Shown in pieces: positions 21,990-33,200 of a stretch of DNA of 64,000 nucleotides. Under the pieces are notes generated by a model. The model was given only the letters and a program-made list of their open reading frames with translations, ran no database searches and was not told the DNA's origin. Every line of letters begins with the position of its first letter. Position 1 is the stretch's first letter. This DNA comes from Aphelenchoides besseyi (lineage: Eukaryota > Nematoda > Chromadorea > Rhabditida > Aphelenchoididae), in contig JAMPIQ010000002.1 in assembly GCA_024699855.1 (NCBI GenBank), positions 6,634,001 to 6,698,000 on the forward strand. The letters run 5' to 3'. The translations under genes and the position numbers were made by a program.

Positions 21990-24870
21990 TCAGAATTTGA
22001 AGCTCTTGTGTTTCTTCTGGCTGCTACCGCTGCTGGTCGTCTTCTTTTGTTCGGGTGCACGACGTTTCCGCTAAATGCAATGTGATAATCGGTCGAATAT
22101 ACGGAACTCACATTTTGTTTGGCCGCATTTTCAGCGATCATATCCGAAAAGTCTTCTTCGGGTTCAACTGCACGACTACGCGTTTCCTTTCGCAACTGCT
22201 CGTCGTATACACGATTCAATGCAGATTGATTGGTCAAATCTAAGTTCTCCGGGTCCAACGAAACTTCCACAGAGTCGGAATGAGATTTCTTGGATAGATC
22301 GTAGACGTGAGTTGAAGCCATGATATCTCTGCTATTGAGTCGATCAACCCGCTTCTCCGGAACAATAGTGTATAGATGACCAGCCGGTGTATCGCTGCCT
22401 GCAACGCTGCTAAAATATGTTCCTGATTAATATCTTTAACAACTGTAATCCTCACCTTTCTTCAACTGTTCGTCTTTTTCGAAGCTCAATAGTATCCGGT
22501 GTTTCAACGCCCGGAATGGTCGTAATTCCACTCGGCGTGATTGTTCCTGCATCTGTGGGAGCCGGAGTCGCATAACCGCTGAAATCGCCGTGAACAACTG
22601 GAGGCGGCATCTCTGATCCCTCATCGTCTTCATCCATATCGCTGTCATTGTCACTTTCTTCTTCCTCATCGCTGCCAACTTCACCCCAATGACGACGATC
22701 GATTTGCGTCTCGTCTTCCGGTTCCACAATGTTCGGCAACTAAAAACTTTCTAATTTGCATAAATACTTCAAGTCTTTTTAACGATCGTTGGGTTGTTTA
22801 TTTTTGTCTTTAACGCGCTTAAGACTACCGCTTTCTCTTCAATTTTGTTGAAATGTCGGCGAATGAGCGTGCAATTTGGATTGAGGTAACTAGAAAAACA
22901 GTCTTTGTTATAACAGAATCTTTAGGAGCTCTCGATGTTCAGTTGTCTTCTTCATGTCTCGCTGTTCGCCGCTTTTGTTTTTGGATGTCGCCGTAAAAGT
23001 CGTACACCAAAACATGTCGCTTCGGGTCAAATCACTCCTGTCCCACCTACTCCTGCACACAAAGCCGTTCCACCACCGAATGTACCGGTCTCAAAGCCGA
23101 AAGTAGACGACAGTACACTCAAAGAAGTGGAATCAATAAAACAGGAAAAGAACAGCGATCATTAAACGAGAATCGAAGTTTTTGTCGACTTGGTGCGAAT
23201 TGAATGTGAATTTACAAAAAATAAAAGATTTTCGGCTCGAAATTCCACATTGTCGATATCTTTTAACTTACTTCCAATCCAAAGACATCACCGTAAAGCG
23301 GTTTTCCGTACTCATCGACGGGCGGTTTACCTAAAATCATTTCAATTAGCTTCCAATTACTCTGTTTTTACAACAAATAAGTCATTTTATTCTTCGACTC
23401 AATCAAAAGACCTTACCCCATCCACCAGCGTGATAACCAAAAGAACATCCCTCAGGAATTGGACAATTCAAACCGGGGATTTTGAGATTCGGATATGAAG
23501 GTGGTGGACCATAACGTTGCATTGCAATCAGCCATGGCGGTGGAAACTTTTGCGAGTTCTAAAAACGATCATCTACTTCATTGCTGCTATAAACTCACCG
23601 GTCCAACGGGCATTCCCAATGCAATTCGAAGTTCGTCAGACAACATGCCGGGTTTCTTTTCTTTCATTTGAGCCTCCAATTCCTTGCCTTCATAGTACAG
23701 TTCGCCCATTTTTGTAAGAAACGGTTTGGTTTGCCATTTGAAGAAAGCATCGTGTAGTTTCTGATAATCGATATCAATTCGCCCAAGTTTCGGTCGCATG
23801 CGTTCTCGCATTTGACTTTTCAACGTTTGAGAACCTTCCTAAGATGAAACCATAGAAAAGGATTGATTCTTGCTCTTCACCTTTTCCCACATCGTTTCTC
23901 GCATCTCCATGATTCCCGTACGTTTGATGAATTCGGGCAATTCAAAAGGTGGCCGTTCGAATCCGCGCTTACCGGCCAGATACTTTCGTTTCGCATTCCA
24001 ATGTCGAGGAATCGGAACGGTGTTACGATAGGATTTTAAGTGAACAAGTAAATGAGGATCACGCGACGTTACATCGGCCCATTCGACAACGTCGGGACGT
24101 GTAGTGTTCTTAAAATGAAGCTGTTAATTACAGAACATCAAAACTTACGGCTTTCAAGGAAGCAATAGACGGTTGCATGCTGATACGCAGTTTACGACGA
24201 CTCATGATCTCGCCATTTCCTCCTTCATCATTTTCTTTCTGTAAATAATCGAAATTATTCAATAGAACGTAGACTAGCAAACTCACTCGTCGTTCTTCCA
24301 TTTCCTCTTGAAGAATTCGCTCGGAGATTTCCGCTTTTCTGAAAGTGTCCAAGTTTCCATCTCGTCTGTACTGATAGTCCTCTTCTTCGCGAAGAATGTC
24401 CTCTTCGGTTTTGATCTAAAACCAAATTCGATCTACAAACTAGAAAGGGATTTGCCTTAAATGCGTCGAACACCCTCGAAAACTCCTTGAACTTTGGGTC
24501 GTTTTCGTTGACTATTGGCTCTTCGGCCACGTACTCGATTTCGAATTTTACTTGACTTTTCTTCGCAGAATCGTCGGCATTCTTCGAAACATCAGATTCA
24601 GCGATCTTTTCGGAAACATCAACTGACTGAATATTGTCTTCTTCAGCAGCTGATCGTCCGGGATCTTCGATCGTTTGAATCACTGGTTCTTCTGCTTTAC
24701 GACGATTTTTCTTCGATTCTTTTTTCTTCTTGTTCTTGCGACGTCGTCGTTCAATTTCCTAAAACCAAAAGTTAACCCTACAACTGACCGTTTTAACAAA
24801 CTTGTTTCTCTTTTTCGGTGAGATCCTTTTTAAGCTCATCGGAATCGTAGCCGGTTTCCGGGCTCGACAT
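21990..24870 (-). CDS. SF3B2: Splicing factor 3B subunit 2 (SF3B2 / SAP145)
   Basis: About eleven exons on the minus strand give roughly 640 aa. The start MSSPETGYDSDELKKDL leads into a Lys/Arg-rich stretch. The DUF382 block follows (RPDVVEWADVTSRDPHLLVH, YRNTVPIPRHWNAKRKYLAG, GFERPPFELPEFI), then the PSP domain (LRIALGMPVG, KFPPPWLIAMQRYGPPPSYP, FGYHAGGWGK), an acidic linker, and a C-terminus ending QKKHKSFKF, like the human KYKEFKF. SF3B2 is a U2 snRNP component that contacts pre-mRNA near the branch point. The N-terminal SAP domain and proline-rich segment of the human protein are absent. The intron 22740-23271 (532 nt) is ten times longer than its neighbours and contains a gene on the opposite strand. 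Confidence 0.93.
22853..23165 (+). CDS. Small membrane or secreted protein nested antisense in an SF3B2 intron (unrecognised)
   Basis: Two exons, 22853-22885 and 22926-23165, joined by a 40-nt GT-AG intron, give 90 aa. A hydrophobic segment of about 17 residues (MFSCLLHVSLFAAFVFG) is followed by Cys-Arg-Arg-Lys, which suggests either a signal-anchor with a cytosolic tail or a signal peptide. The tail is proline- and lysine-rich (TPVPPTPAHKAVPPP) and ends in charged residues. AATAAA at 23220 lies 55 nt after the stop, supporting a real transcription unit. The whole unit fits inside the 532-nt SF3B2 intron on the other strand. I do not recognise the family; small integral membrane proteins look like this, but so could a lineage-specific peptide. 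Confidence 0.6.
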
Positions 24871-25124
24871 GATTCAAATTGGAAGTGTAGAACAATGAAA
24901 AATAAACTGCAATCTCAAGCCAAAGCCGCAAATCGAATTCAACGGTCAGAAACGACACGCAAAGCGCTAAACGCGCGTAAGAGTTAACTCACCAGTTTGG
25001 AAAAAGCTGGAAGCTTCGTCTGAGAAATTCGACAATCTGCGAAAGTTGTTTCAAACACCAACGTGAATATTTACGATCTGATATTTTCTGTTTAGTTCTG
25101 ATCGTTTGGTTGGTAACCAAAAAT
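24871..25124. promoter_or_regulatory. Shared divergent promoter region of SF3B2 and RBM42
   Basis: Only 254 nt separate the start codons of two genes for RNA-processing proteins transcribed in opposite directions. A TTTCTGTTTAG acceptor lies about 29 nt before the RBM42 ATG. No TATA-like element stood out. Confidence 0.5.
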
Positions 25125-25889
25125 ATGTCGACGTCGCGTGCACCTCAACCGGCCGGTTCGATTATCGAATCGGCTCCCGTTCTTTACAACAAAGCATCGT
25201 CCAGTAGATTGAGTTCGCTTATTGAGCCGAGCAAAACCACCTCATCATCCAGTTCGACTGCTCCAGCAGCATCGTTTAAAACAATGGTCAGTTGTTCGTG
25301 TATGTTACAAGGACACTCTTATTTTAGGCTTTACCTTCTGATGTTGAGTTGATGCAAGCACGAAAACAAGCATCGTTGGCTCATGAGAATTCGTATCTTG
25401 GTGCGGTGCTTCGTGGTGAAAAGAAGATGAAACGATTTGTGCGTACAGGCGGTGGTCAGACGTAAGTTTTCTTTTTCTCAAAAACAAATGTTTTTGGCTT
25501 TCAGTTGGGAAGATCGATCTTTGGCCGAATGGGATCCAAATGATTTTCGAATCTTTTGTGGGGATCTCGGAAATGAAGTTTCGGACGAGCTACTTGCCAA
25601 GGCCTTTCGTAAATACCCGAGTTTCCAAAAGGCCAAAGTTGTTCGCGATTCACGTACCAATAAACCCAAAGGCTACGGGTTTGTTTCTTTCAAGCATCAA
25701 GATGTGAGTTTATTTTGACTGATCATTTACGAAGAAATGTTGTAGGATTTCGTTCGAGCGTGTCGTGAAATGGACGGCAAATACGTGGGCAATCGTCCGA
25801 TCAAACTTCGCAAGAGCACTTGGAAAGAACGCAACGTAGATGTTGTCAAGAAGAAGAACAAGCAAAAACAGAAACTCGGATTAATTTGA
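25125..25889 (+). CDS. RBM42: RBM42-like RNA-binding protein (single RRM)
   Basis: Four exons, 25125-25286, 25328-25461, 25505-25703 and 25746-25889, give 212 aa. The N-terminal half is Ser/Ala/Pro-rich and low in complexity. It then has RTGGGQTWEDRSLAEWDPND, which is characteristic of RBM42, leading into one RRM with RNP2 IFCGDL and RNP1 KGYGFVSF. A basic C-terminus (VVKKKNKQKQKLGLI) follows. RBM42 interacts with hnRNP K and tri-snRNP components in mammals; here only the RRM and the flanking signature are shown by sequence. AATAAA is at 25938. The protein is much shorter than the mammalian form because the proline-rich N-terminal part is reduced. Confidence 0.92.
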
Positions 25890-26419
25890 TCATTTGGTTA
25901 TCTCTTTAAATTGATGTGTCTTTTTGTTCTGATGATCAATAAAGTTATGAATCTTCTTTATGAGCACAAAGCAATCGTATAATTACCTTCAATTTCTCGG
26001 TAACGAGGCTCTGGGAAAATGGATTAGAAGTTGGTGTATGAGAAACCGTGCATTTTCCTTATTTGACCTTCGCAAATGGAAAAACGATCCGAAATTACCG
26101 TTCCAAAACAAACCACGAATTCTTTTAATTAGTTCTACTTTTAGGTTGCTATTCTTTTCTTTACCGTCAGTCGACATATTTTCGACTACAATTGAAATAA
26201 AACGGTAACACAAATGGAAAGTTCATTCACTTGTACAAAATTCGAATCCACGATTTCACAATCTGGTGGAAAGTGACCGTCGGCAAAGTGCTTATGAAAT
26301 CCAATTTCGCAAGAAGTGTTTGTTTCGTACAGTAACCGTTCCACCTGAATGCACAAGATAGTTTCTTAGTCGATAAAGCAAAATATTTGGTATAATTTAT
26401 TGTACGTTTACACGAACGT
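25890..26419. other. Convergent 3' intergenic region between RBM42 and membrin, no gene seen
   Basis: The region is AT-rich, with the RBM42 AATAAA at 25938 and the presumed 3' UTR of membrin on the minus strand. No conserved coding frame was seen. Confidence 0.6.
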
Positions 26420-27189
26420 TTAGCCCATCCAAAATCGATAAAAACAAAACATAAAGATGAGAACAAAGATACACCCAATCACGAAGATGATCCAATCCTC
26501 ACTGACTCGGCGTTCGATCATTCGCAACGTTGTGCCGGAAAGCCCCAACTGTAAAGCTACATCAGTTAAGTAAAAGAGAATCAAAATACCGTTTGTCCAA
26601 TATCCAATACTCTCTGTCTTATTCCAGTCAAATTAGAGCCTTGAGATCGAATAGAGTCGAGAACCGAAGTACCGTGAGCAATCAGCTCGTCAATGGCGCT
26701 GTGTGATTGTTTTAGTTTGTCGTTCATCTGCAACTCCGCGTCTTCCATGTTCAAATGCGTTTCGTTCGGTCGAAATCTAAAGCACGAGTAAAAAATATGA
26801 TTAGAAGATTGGACTAACCGTTGATGAAGAAGTTCTTCTCGTTCAGCTGCATGTCTCCATTTGTTTGTCAGACGCGTTTGCAACGCATTTAACGATGCAT
26901 TTACACATTTGTAGTCGTGTTTCAGTTGATCTGCGCGTATCTTCGACTGTCGCTTTTTAGTTGGTGGTTCTTTGGCTATCAACTCGTCAAATCGCTTACA
27001 ATTTTCGCCAATCTCACTAAAAACTAAGAACTCGAAACTGCAACAAATCAATTAGACTTACTTTAACTGTTGAAAAACTTCTTGGAAATATGGTTGTGCT
27101 TCGCTTTCGTTTGTTGTCAACTCTAATCGTCCCAACGCGCTTCTTACGCGTTCCATCAACACACGAGTTTGTTGATATGTGGCGTCCAT
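26420..27189 (-). CDS. GOSR2: GOSR2 / membrin, Golgi Qb-SNARE
   Basis: Four exons, 27062-27189, 26819-27016, 26590-26776 and 26420-26548, give 213 aa (human 212). Matching blocks: YQQTRVLMERVRSALGRLE, KEPPTKKRQSKIRADQLKHD, REELLHQRFRPNE, a Qb SNARE motif from about residue 120 (HSAIDELIAHGTSVLDSIRS, LDIGQTLGLS), and one C-terminal transmembrane anchor (WIIFVIGCIFVLIFMFCFY). Membrin works with syntaxin 5, BET1 and SEC22 in ER-to-Golgi vesicle fusion. Nothing is odd about the copy. Confidence 0.95.
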
Positions 27190-27651
27190 GATCGTCAAAA
27201 CGTTGGTGCAAAAGGAACGTGAAGTCAATCGCCAACTTGTCGCATGAGAGTTGGTAGCGTGTCAGCTCTTTCGTTGTTCAGTTGTGACGATCTCTATCGT
27301 AGTACAGTAGTTGGTTTGAAGGAAACTACTTTGTATTTGTTCATTATCATGCCGACATCGCTATTAACTGGTTTGATATTTATTGTTGAAAAATGCAAAA
27401 AATCAATCGAATATAATGCACAATCGATAACCTGAGGTCGACAATACGGGAACTGTGATTATACAAAAAAGAGTGACTAGTGAAACACTCAGCAATAGAA
27501 AAGTAAGTAGATCAAGGGCGAATACAATTAAGAATTAAGAGATGGCTGATAATCAAATGGATATTCCGGAATACTAATTAGTTTTGACACAACAATACGA
27601 ACACCGGATCAGCATTGAGAGTTGAGGAGTTGAGCTTTTGATGCTGGTAAT
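27190..27651. other. Intergenic region between membrin and the EGL-46-like gene, no gene seen
   Basis: Both neighbours are on the minus strand. The region should hold the membrin promoter and the 3' UTR of the zinc-finger gene. Nothing coding was recognised. Confidence 0.55.
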
Positions 27652-30277
27652 TTATGCGTTGAAAAGCGAATCAGCGCGAATATCCAAACTTCCGTTCATT
27701 AAACCCAAGGAAATTAACGCGGGTTGTGGCGATGGACAATCCGATGGAGTGAGTGAACAGGAAACTTCACTATGAACTTCGCTTCCATCCATAATACTCG
27801 TTGGACTCGATGTCGAAAGAATCGGAACACGTGAGTTGTTGTTGTTCGGCTTAAATGGACATTTGTGCTCACGCAGTGCTTTTTTCGTTTCGAAACGCTG
27901 AGGACAATAAGGACATCCACTACTGTTGTCGGAGTTTCGTGGACGATGCCATCGGCGATGCGAAGCCAAATTGGCCGGACAATTGAAGACCTGAAATGAA
28001 ATTTTGTACAAAACTGAACGGTCGTGACCGGCAAACGAAGTTTGTTTGTTATCTTAAGTTTTTTCAAGTGCGCATTTGCAACTATTGACTCGGCATGACG
28101 CCCAGCGGCCTCATTGATAGAAGAATGCCGACAAACGCTCGCCGATCCACTTGGCAGTCGGCGATTCGTGTTTTCGAGTGTCAAGAGTCTTGTTTACTCA
28201 CACCAAGGCACTTCAATTTCGTTGACCGTTTTTGGCTTATTCGAACAGTTCCATGACCACAAGGACAAACGAATTTGAATGGCCATCCGTGTTGTCCGAT
28301 TAGTTGCAAATTCTTCCGCTAAGTACAATCCATTGAATCGACATCTTTGGCGGCCTTATTCCCGCAAATCAACCACGATGGTAAATCAAGACCGCGCGAA
28401 AAGCCGCACGATAGTCAACCGATTTGTTCTTTGAAAGTTTGCGGCGACGCAGCGAATTGCTTCGGTACTTCTGTCCGCGTAAACAAACGCAAGAAAGTTG
28501 TTACGGTCAATGAGTGTCGAGACACTGTCCGACCAATGGCCGGTAAACTTTGAGACACCTGCTGAGTGGCGGTCGGTGATTTTTGAAGCGGATGTTTGCT
28601 GATTCTGTTCGCTTAAACGGCAAAACGAATGACCGGAGTGTTCGGGCGTAAATCCGAATTTCGCGCGTAAATCACCGTCATCTCGAGTCTTAGGAGCGGT
28701 CGAAACAAAAAAGACACCCGAGTGCTTTATTTGGGGCTTTTTGTGGACACATGGCAACCGAACAAGTCGGGAGTCATGAATCCATTTTTTGATCTGCCGC
28801 TGTTGGAGTGTCTTAGCCGGTCAAATGGAATACAAGCGGTAAAAAGCGGTACGAGATGTGGCATCGCACAGCTGTCCATCTCTACAGTAATTGGGGGTAC
28901 CCTACGCTCATTCAGCTAATGGTGCCACAAGCAATTGCCGGAAGTGTGCGTGGCCTTGAAGTTGTCGGCATAACGAGAAGAAAAACGATCTCGCCGTCCG
29001 CTTCTCAATCTAAGCGAATCGCTTCTTCGAGTTCAATCAAAGTAATTAAACAGCGGAAGAACGCGGCAAATCGCAGTCTCGACGACCGGCAATCAAAATC
29101 GGGCTTTCAGGTCGTGACTTGGCGGCCAATTTTGGAAGAGAAAACCGGACACGTGATGTCGGGAGTAATTTCGCGATTGTTTCGAAAACAATTCGGCTTT
29201 TTGGCTTTTTGATTGCCGACTTATACGCCCGAACATATGCTTAAAGAATACCGCGAATCTCTGATCGGTCAATTATAATCAACCGTTAAGGTCAACCGAC
29301 TACCGTATCTCGAGTTTTTGTATACAAAACAAATTTGATCAAAAACGAACGCACCTTTACGCATTCTGGGCATCGATACTCTTCGTGAACAATTCGGGGA
29401 CAACGATGCATAGCCAAACGGAAAACATCATCGAATTTGACTTTGCATAAAGCACAAATTGAATCACCAATAACATTCGGAATCTCTGCGATTTTCTGTC
29501 GGGCAATTTCGTCGATTGCAACGTATTTCGCGCTGTCGTCTAGTTCGGATGCTTTCAACAATTCATCAGCTGATACCTCACTAGCTTCCTAAATCGATGT
29601 CCATTAACTGAACGTATCTTTTCAACGATCAAACCTTAATGTACATTCCAGAAACCGGAGAGTTTGTTTCGGCGTCCGAATTGTGTAAACGACGTAGAGT
29701 CTTTGATTTCTTCATTGAGATGCCAGAAATTGGAGACGGAGTTTCGGAATCTCGAGCACTTCGTTTGCGTGATACCACAGACGAAGCCGAAGAGATTGGT
29801 TGAACGAATGGTGGTGATTGATCATTACGTTCACATTTCAAAGTTGGAATCGACGACAAGATTTTTTGTTTCTCGTCCGGAACCTCACGGACATCGACAA
29901 TCTAAGAGAAAAATAGGGGTTCAGTGTTATCTTTATGAACTTACTTTGGCACCGGGCAATTTCCCGAGAAGATCAATGAGATATGGTTGTTGACATAACA
30001 TTTGCAGTTGAAGTAAGTTGGTGAACATATCGGTTTGTTGGGATTGTGCCGAAGGTTGTGAAATGAGTCCAAGAAGCTGAGACAGATTCGAGCTTGTTGA
30101 TGGTGTGTTCATTGTATTTTGCCCCAAAAGAAGTTGCGTAAGCGGATCAACCATCGTCGTATTTGCTACTGGTGGTGAGTTTGCATTGTCGAAGATTAAC
30201 GGACGATGAATATCAGTAGAAAGCGATGAGTTCACAGGCAGCAGACTACGCATCAAAAGTGAGTTCCCGGCAAACAT
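27652..30277 (-). CDS. INSM / EGL-46-like C2H2 zinc-finger transcription factor
   Basis: Four exons, 29945-30277, 29635-29901, 29355-29588 and 27652-27990, give 390 aa. The N-terminal part is Gln/Ser/Leu-rich without a recognisable SNAG start. The zinc fingers are diagnostic: a first one at ICALCKVKFDDVFRLAMHRC, then RCPECVK, joined across a 1,364-nt intron to VFNCPANLASHRRWH, which is the INSM1/EGL-46 signature, and a third CPYCPQRFETKKALREHKC. The C-terminal tail is Ser/Pro-rich. INSM1/EGL-46 proteins are nuclear repressors controlling terminal neuron and neuroendocrine fate and cell-cycle exit. The gene has the largest intron among its neighbours and sits beside a 6.9 kb gene desert. A ...GTCGTTACAG acceptor ends 2 nt before the ATG, so a further 5' exon is possible. 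Confidence 0.87.
27991..29354 (-). promoter_or_regulatory. Long intron of the EGL-46-like gene, candidate regulatory region
   Basis: At 1,364 nt this intron is about thirty times the usual length in this window. Much of it is CG-richer than neighbouring intergenic DNA and contains repeated short words such as CGAAAA and ATTCGG. I see no coding exon or mobile element in it. An enhancer role is inference from its size and the type of gene. Confidence 0.35.
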
Positions 30278-33200
30278 TGCTGTAACGACAAAACCGATTT
30301 ATTTGCAGTTATTATAACGCAAACGCAACTACAGTAGCTCGTTGAATGATTGATGTCATAAACAGAAGAAATTGTAGTGTTTGATAATGAGGATCTTTAT
30401 CGAGAAGTTGAAAGTCGATGCAAACAAACACGTTTGTGCGGATTCGATCGGTATTTTTGATCGAGTTTGTCAACTCTCCTGTTCGCCTTATCAGGCCCAT
30501 GAGTAAGCAGTGGGTGAAAATCAATTGAAGTGAACGGCGTGCCTTTGAATTTTGCGAATTCGCGCCAATCAAAAACAACTAACTGCACGTTCATACAAAA
30601 CACGGAATTCAAGATATTTAAAGACGTCAAAATCGATAGTCGAGATAAGGTCCGTGTGATTCTGTTTCCTGTTCTCTAACATAGTCGAATTCCAATAGAA
30701 TCCATAAAGAACACGCGTCGTGGATTGAAATCAAAGTTGTTGGCCCTCGTGCCGATTGTTTGATTGGATCTTCAAGGCAGCTTGTCTTGAGTACGCAAAG
30801 TGTGTGGTTGCAGTTGGCATCAAAGTTTTGAAATGCGACCAAAAACATTAATGGGTACTTTCCGAATGTTTGTGTTTTTTGCAAATTGTTGTCGAATTGC
30901 AGAAATCAAAACTCTTCGAGTTCTCCCGCCCATTTTCAGTAGTCACGCTAAAGCCAACCCACTGATGGCGCGTTTAGCGTGTTGACTCACAGCCAGCGAG
31001 ATGGTTGCTTGTGAAATCGGTCTTACGAGAAGGAGATGAAAAAAGACTGTTTCTTAATCGCAACGACCGTCCTTCAAACCCTGCGGCCATTTCGCAAGTT
31101 TCATAGCGGACGTTTTTTGCTCTCCATTCAATAGAAGGCGAAGCAAATCACACCTTTTGAGTGTTTGAGATACTGTAAAGGAGATTTTAGCATTCAAATG
31201 AAGAAATTACATCAAAGCAAGCAGCCAATAGGATAGCAAGTCAAGAGAAATGTCTTTAAGGTGCAGTGAGCAACAAAAACCGTATTGGAATACTCTGTTT
31301 AGCTCATAACACTGAATGTTCACAGAAGACCGACCTTGCAAACTTGGAGAACAAAAGAATTTGACGTCGTATTTGAGGAAGCGCTTTTTGTGTCACTCGT
31401 TGTCAAGAACAAAACGTAAATTTGGAAAACGACTCAAATAATCTCGATGAAACGATAATGCAAGGTATTCTGAAGAGCAACAAATCGCGAACTCGAATAC
31501 AAATCGACGAAATTTGTGCGCTTCTTGGCAACCAGCGCATCTCAACTTTTTCTAATTGAATCAAAAATTTGTAACATCAAGACCAAAACATGTTTGAATG
31601 ATCCACAAGCTGAGAAAACAACTCCAACAAAAATGGCTTTAAGTTTTTTGCTTGTCGACCGTACAATTCAAATTTGTCGTCGTTCCTAACCGGAAACCCA
31701 ATCAACAGCTGTGGTCGTTTAATGAACAAACAAACAAACAGACAACACTTCTTGAAATGTTTCTTTGCACGAAACAATAGGCATATACGTGTCTTTGTGG
31801 TGTCACAATTCAAAACAACAACTCGACATTCATTCCTCTACTACTGCTCAAACTGCGGGTAATTTAAAATCATCGCTTGAACGAAGTTTTCTCACTTGAG
31901 AAAGAGATTCTGAATATACAACTGGCCGCATCACGGAAACTAATGACGGCAAATGAAATAAGCTCTTTTATGTACTTGTCCGTTGATCTCTTTCTCTAAA
32001 AAACCCTCCAAATTCAACTACAAAGAAATTTCTATTTTTGGTATAAAGAACAAAAGCAATCTGAGTGATGCAGAAACGATATAAGTCGGGGATCAACACC
32101 AAAAACAAAGAAAAGAAGTCGTAGCAGTTGAATCAACAGTTCCTTTCACTTCAGCTTTGACAGCAAATCGATTCATCATTAAACAGTTCCGTTGCTTCGC
32201 TATTGCAACAAAGAAGTTTAATGGAGATTTGAGGGACACAGAAGAAGAAGAATTGATTGCAAAATGGCTGTTCAAAACGCGGGTATCAACACCAAAACGG
32301 TGAGCTTGCTTTAGAGCACAAAGCCGCTCTTCTAGCAATCATCAAATGTCACGTTGTGGTAAGAAGCTTGTCGATTCAACCGCCCTGTAAGAGAAATTCG
32401 AAGCGCAACTGCTGTCTACTGGTCTCGAACGTCACGATCGGCAGTCAAACCGTTCGGCCAAAACAACGAGATGCGCGAGAAACCCGTGGCACTAAGCGTC
32501 GAAGCTCCGCCCCCTCAAAAGGCGGAGCGCCGAGAAGCGCGGATTTGTAGACGCAAACCGGGTGCCCATTCGAAAAAACTGTCGAGAGTAAACCAAAAAC
32601 TGACCGATTTGGACATCTGCCATTGGCCAAAAACGAACGATTGGCCGCGCAAAGAAATGAGTTTTCGGACGCGAAGAATTTCGAAAGAATTTGACGCCAA
32701 ACAACGTAGTTCGGCGGTTACTACTCGACCACCGACGGCGATTGGCACCAGAAGCCGCGTTTAACCGAACGGATGACCGTACGAGTGCACTGATGGCTGA
32801 TAGTGTTGCTAATCGGGAGTTGCCCGTTCAACGGAATTAAATTCACGGCGTCTGAGAAAATGCGCTCGAAGAATCGCAATTTGCTTTGCAAAATATTGAC
32901 AACCACGATATTCGTATGGTACGGTAAATTGAGATCGTTGTTGTGTAAAAGACAGGTGCTGAACTCAATTCACTCCGATAATCGTTGACCTCACGTACAA
33001 TCGAGCGATATCCGAATCGCCGCTAAATGAGGTCCTTAACCAGAAATCAAGAAGCGGTTCATTTTCTTTGTACGACAATCGGCCTTCAGTTCACCCGGTT
33101 TTGGTCAGCTAATAATCCACCAACAGCGGTTTCGTAGTCGGGAATTAGAACAAAAAGGACCTTGAAGATTGCGCGAATCTACGCGTGGTTCCGTTCGATC

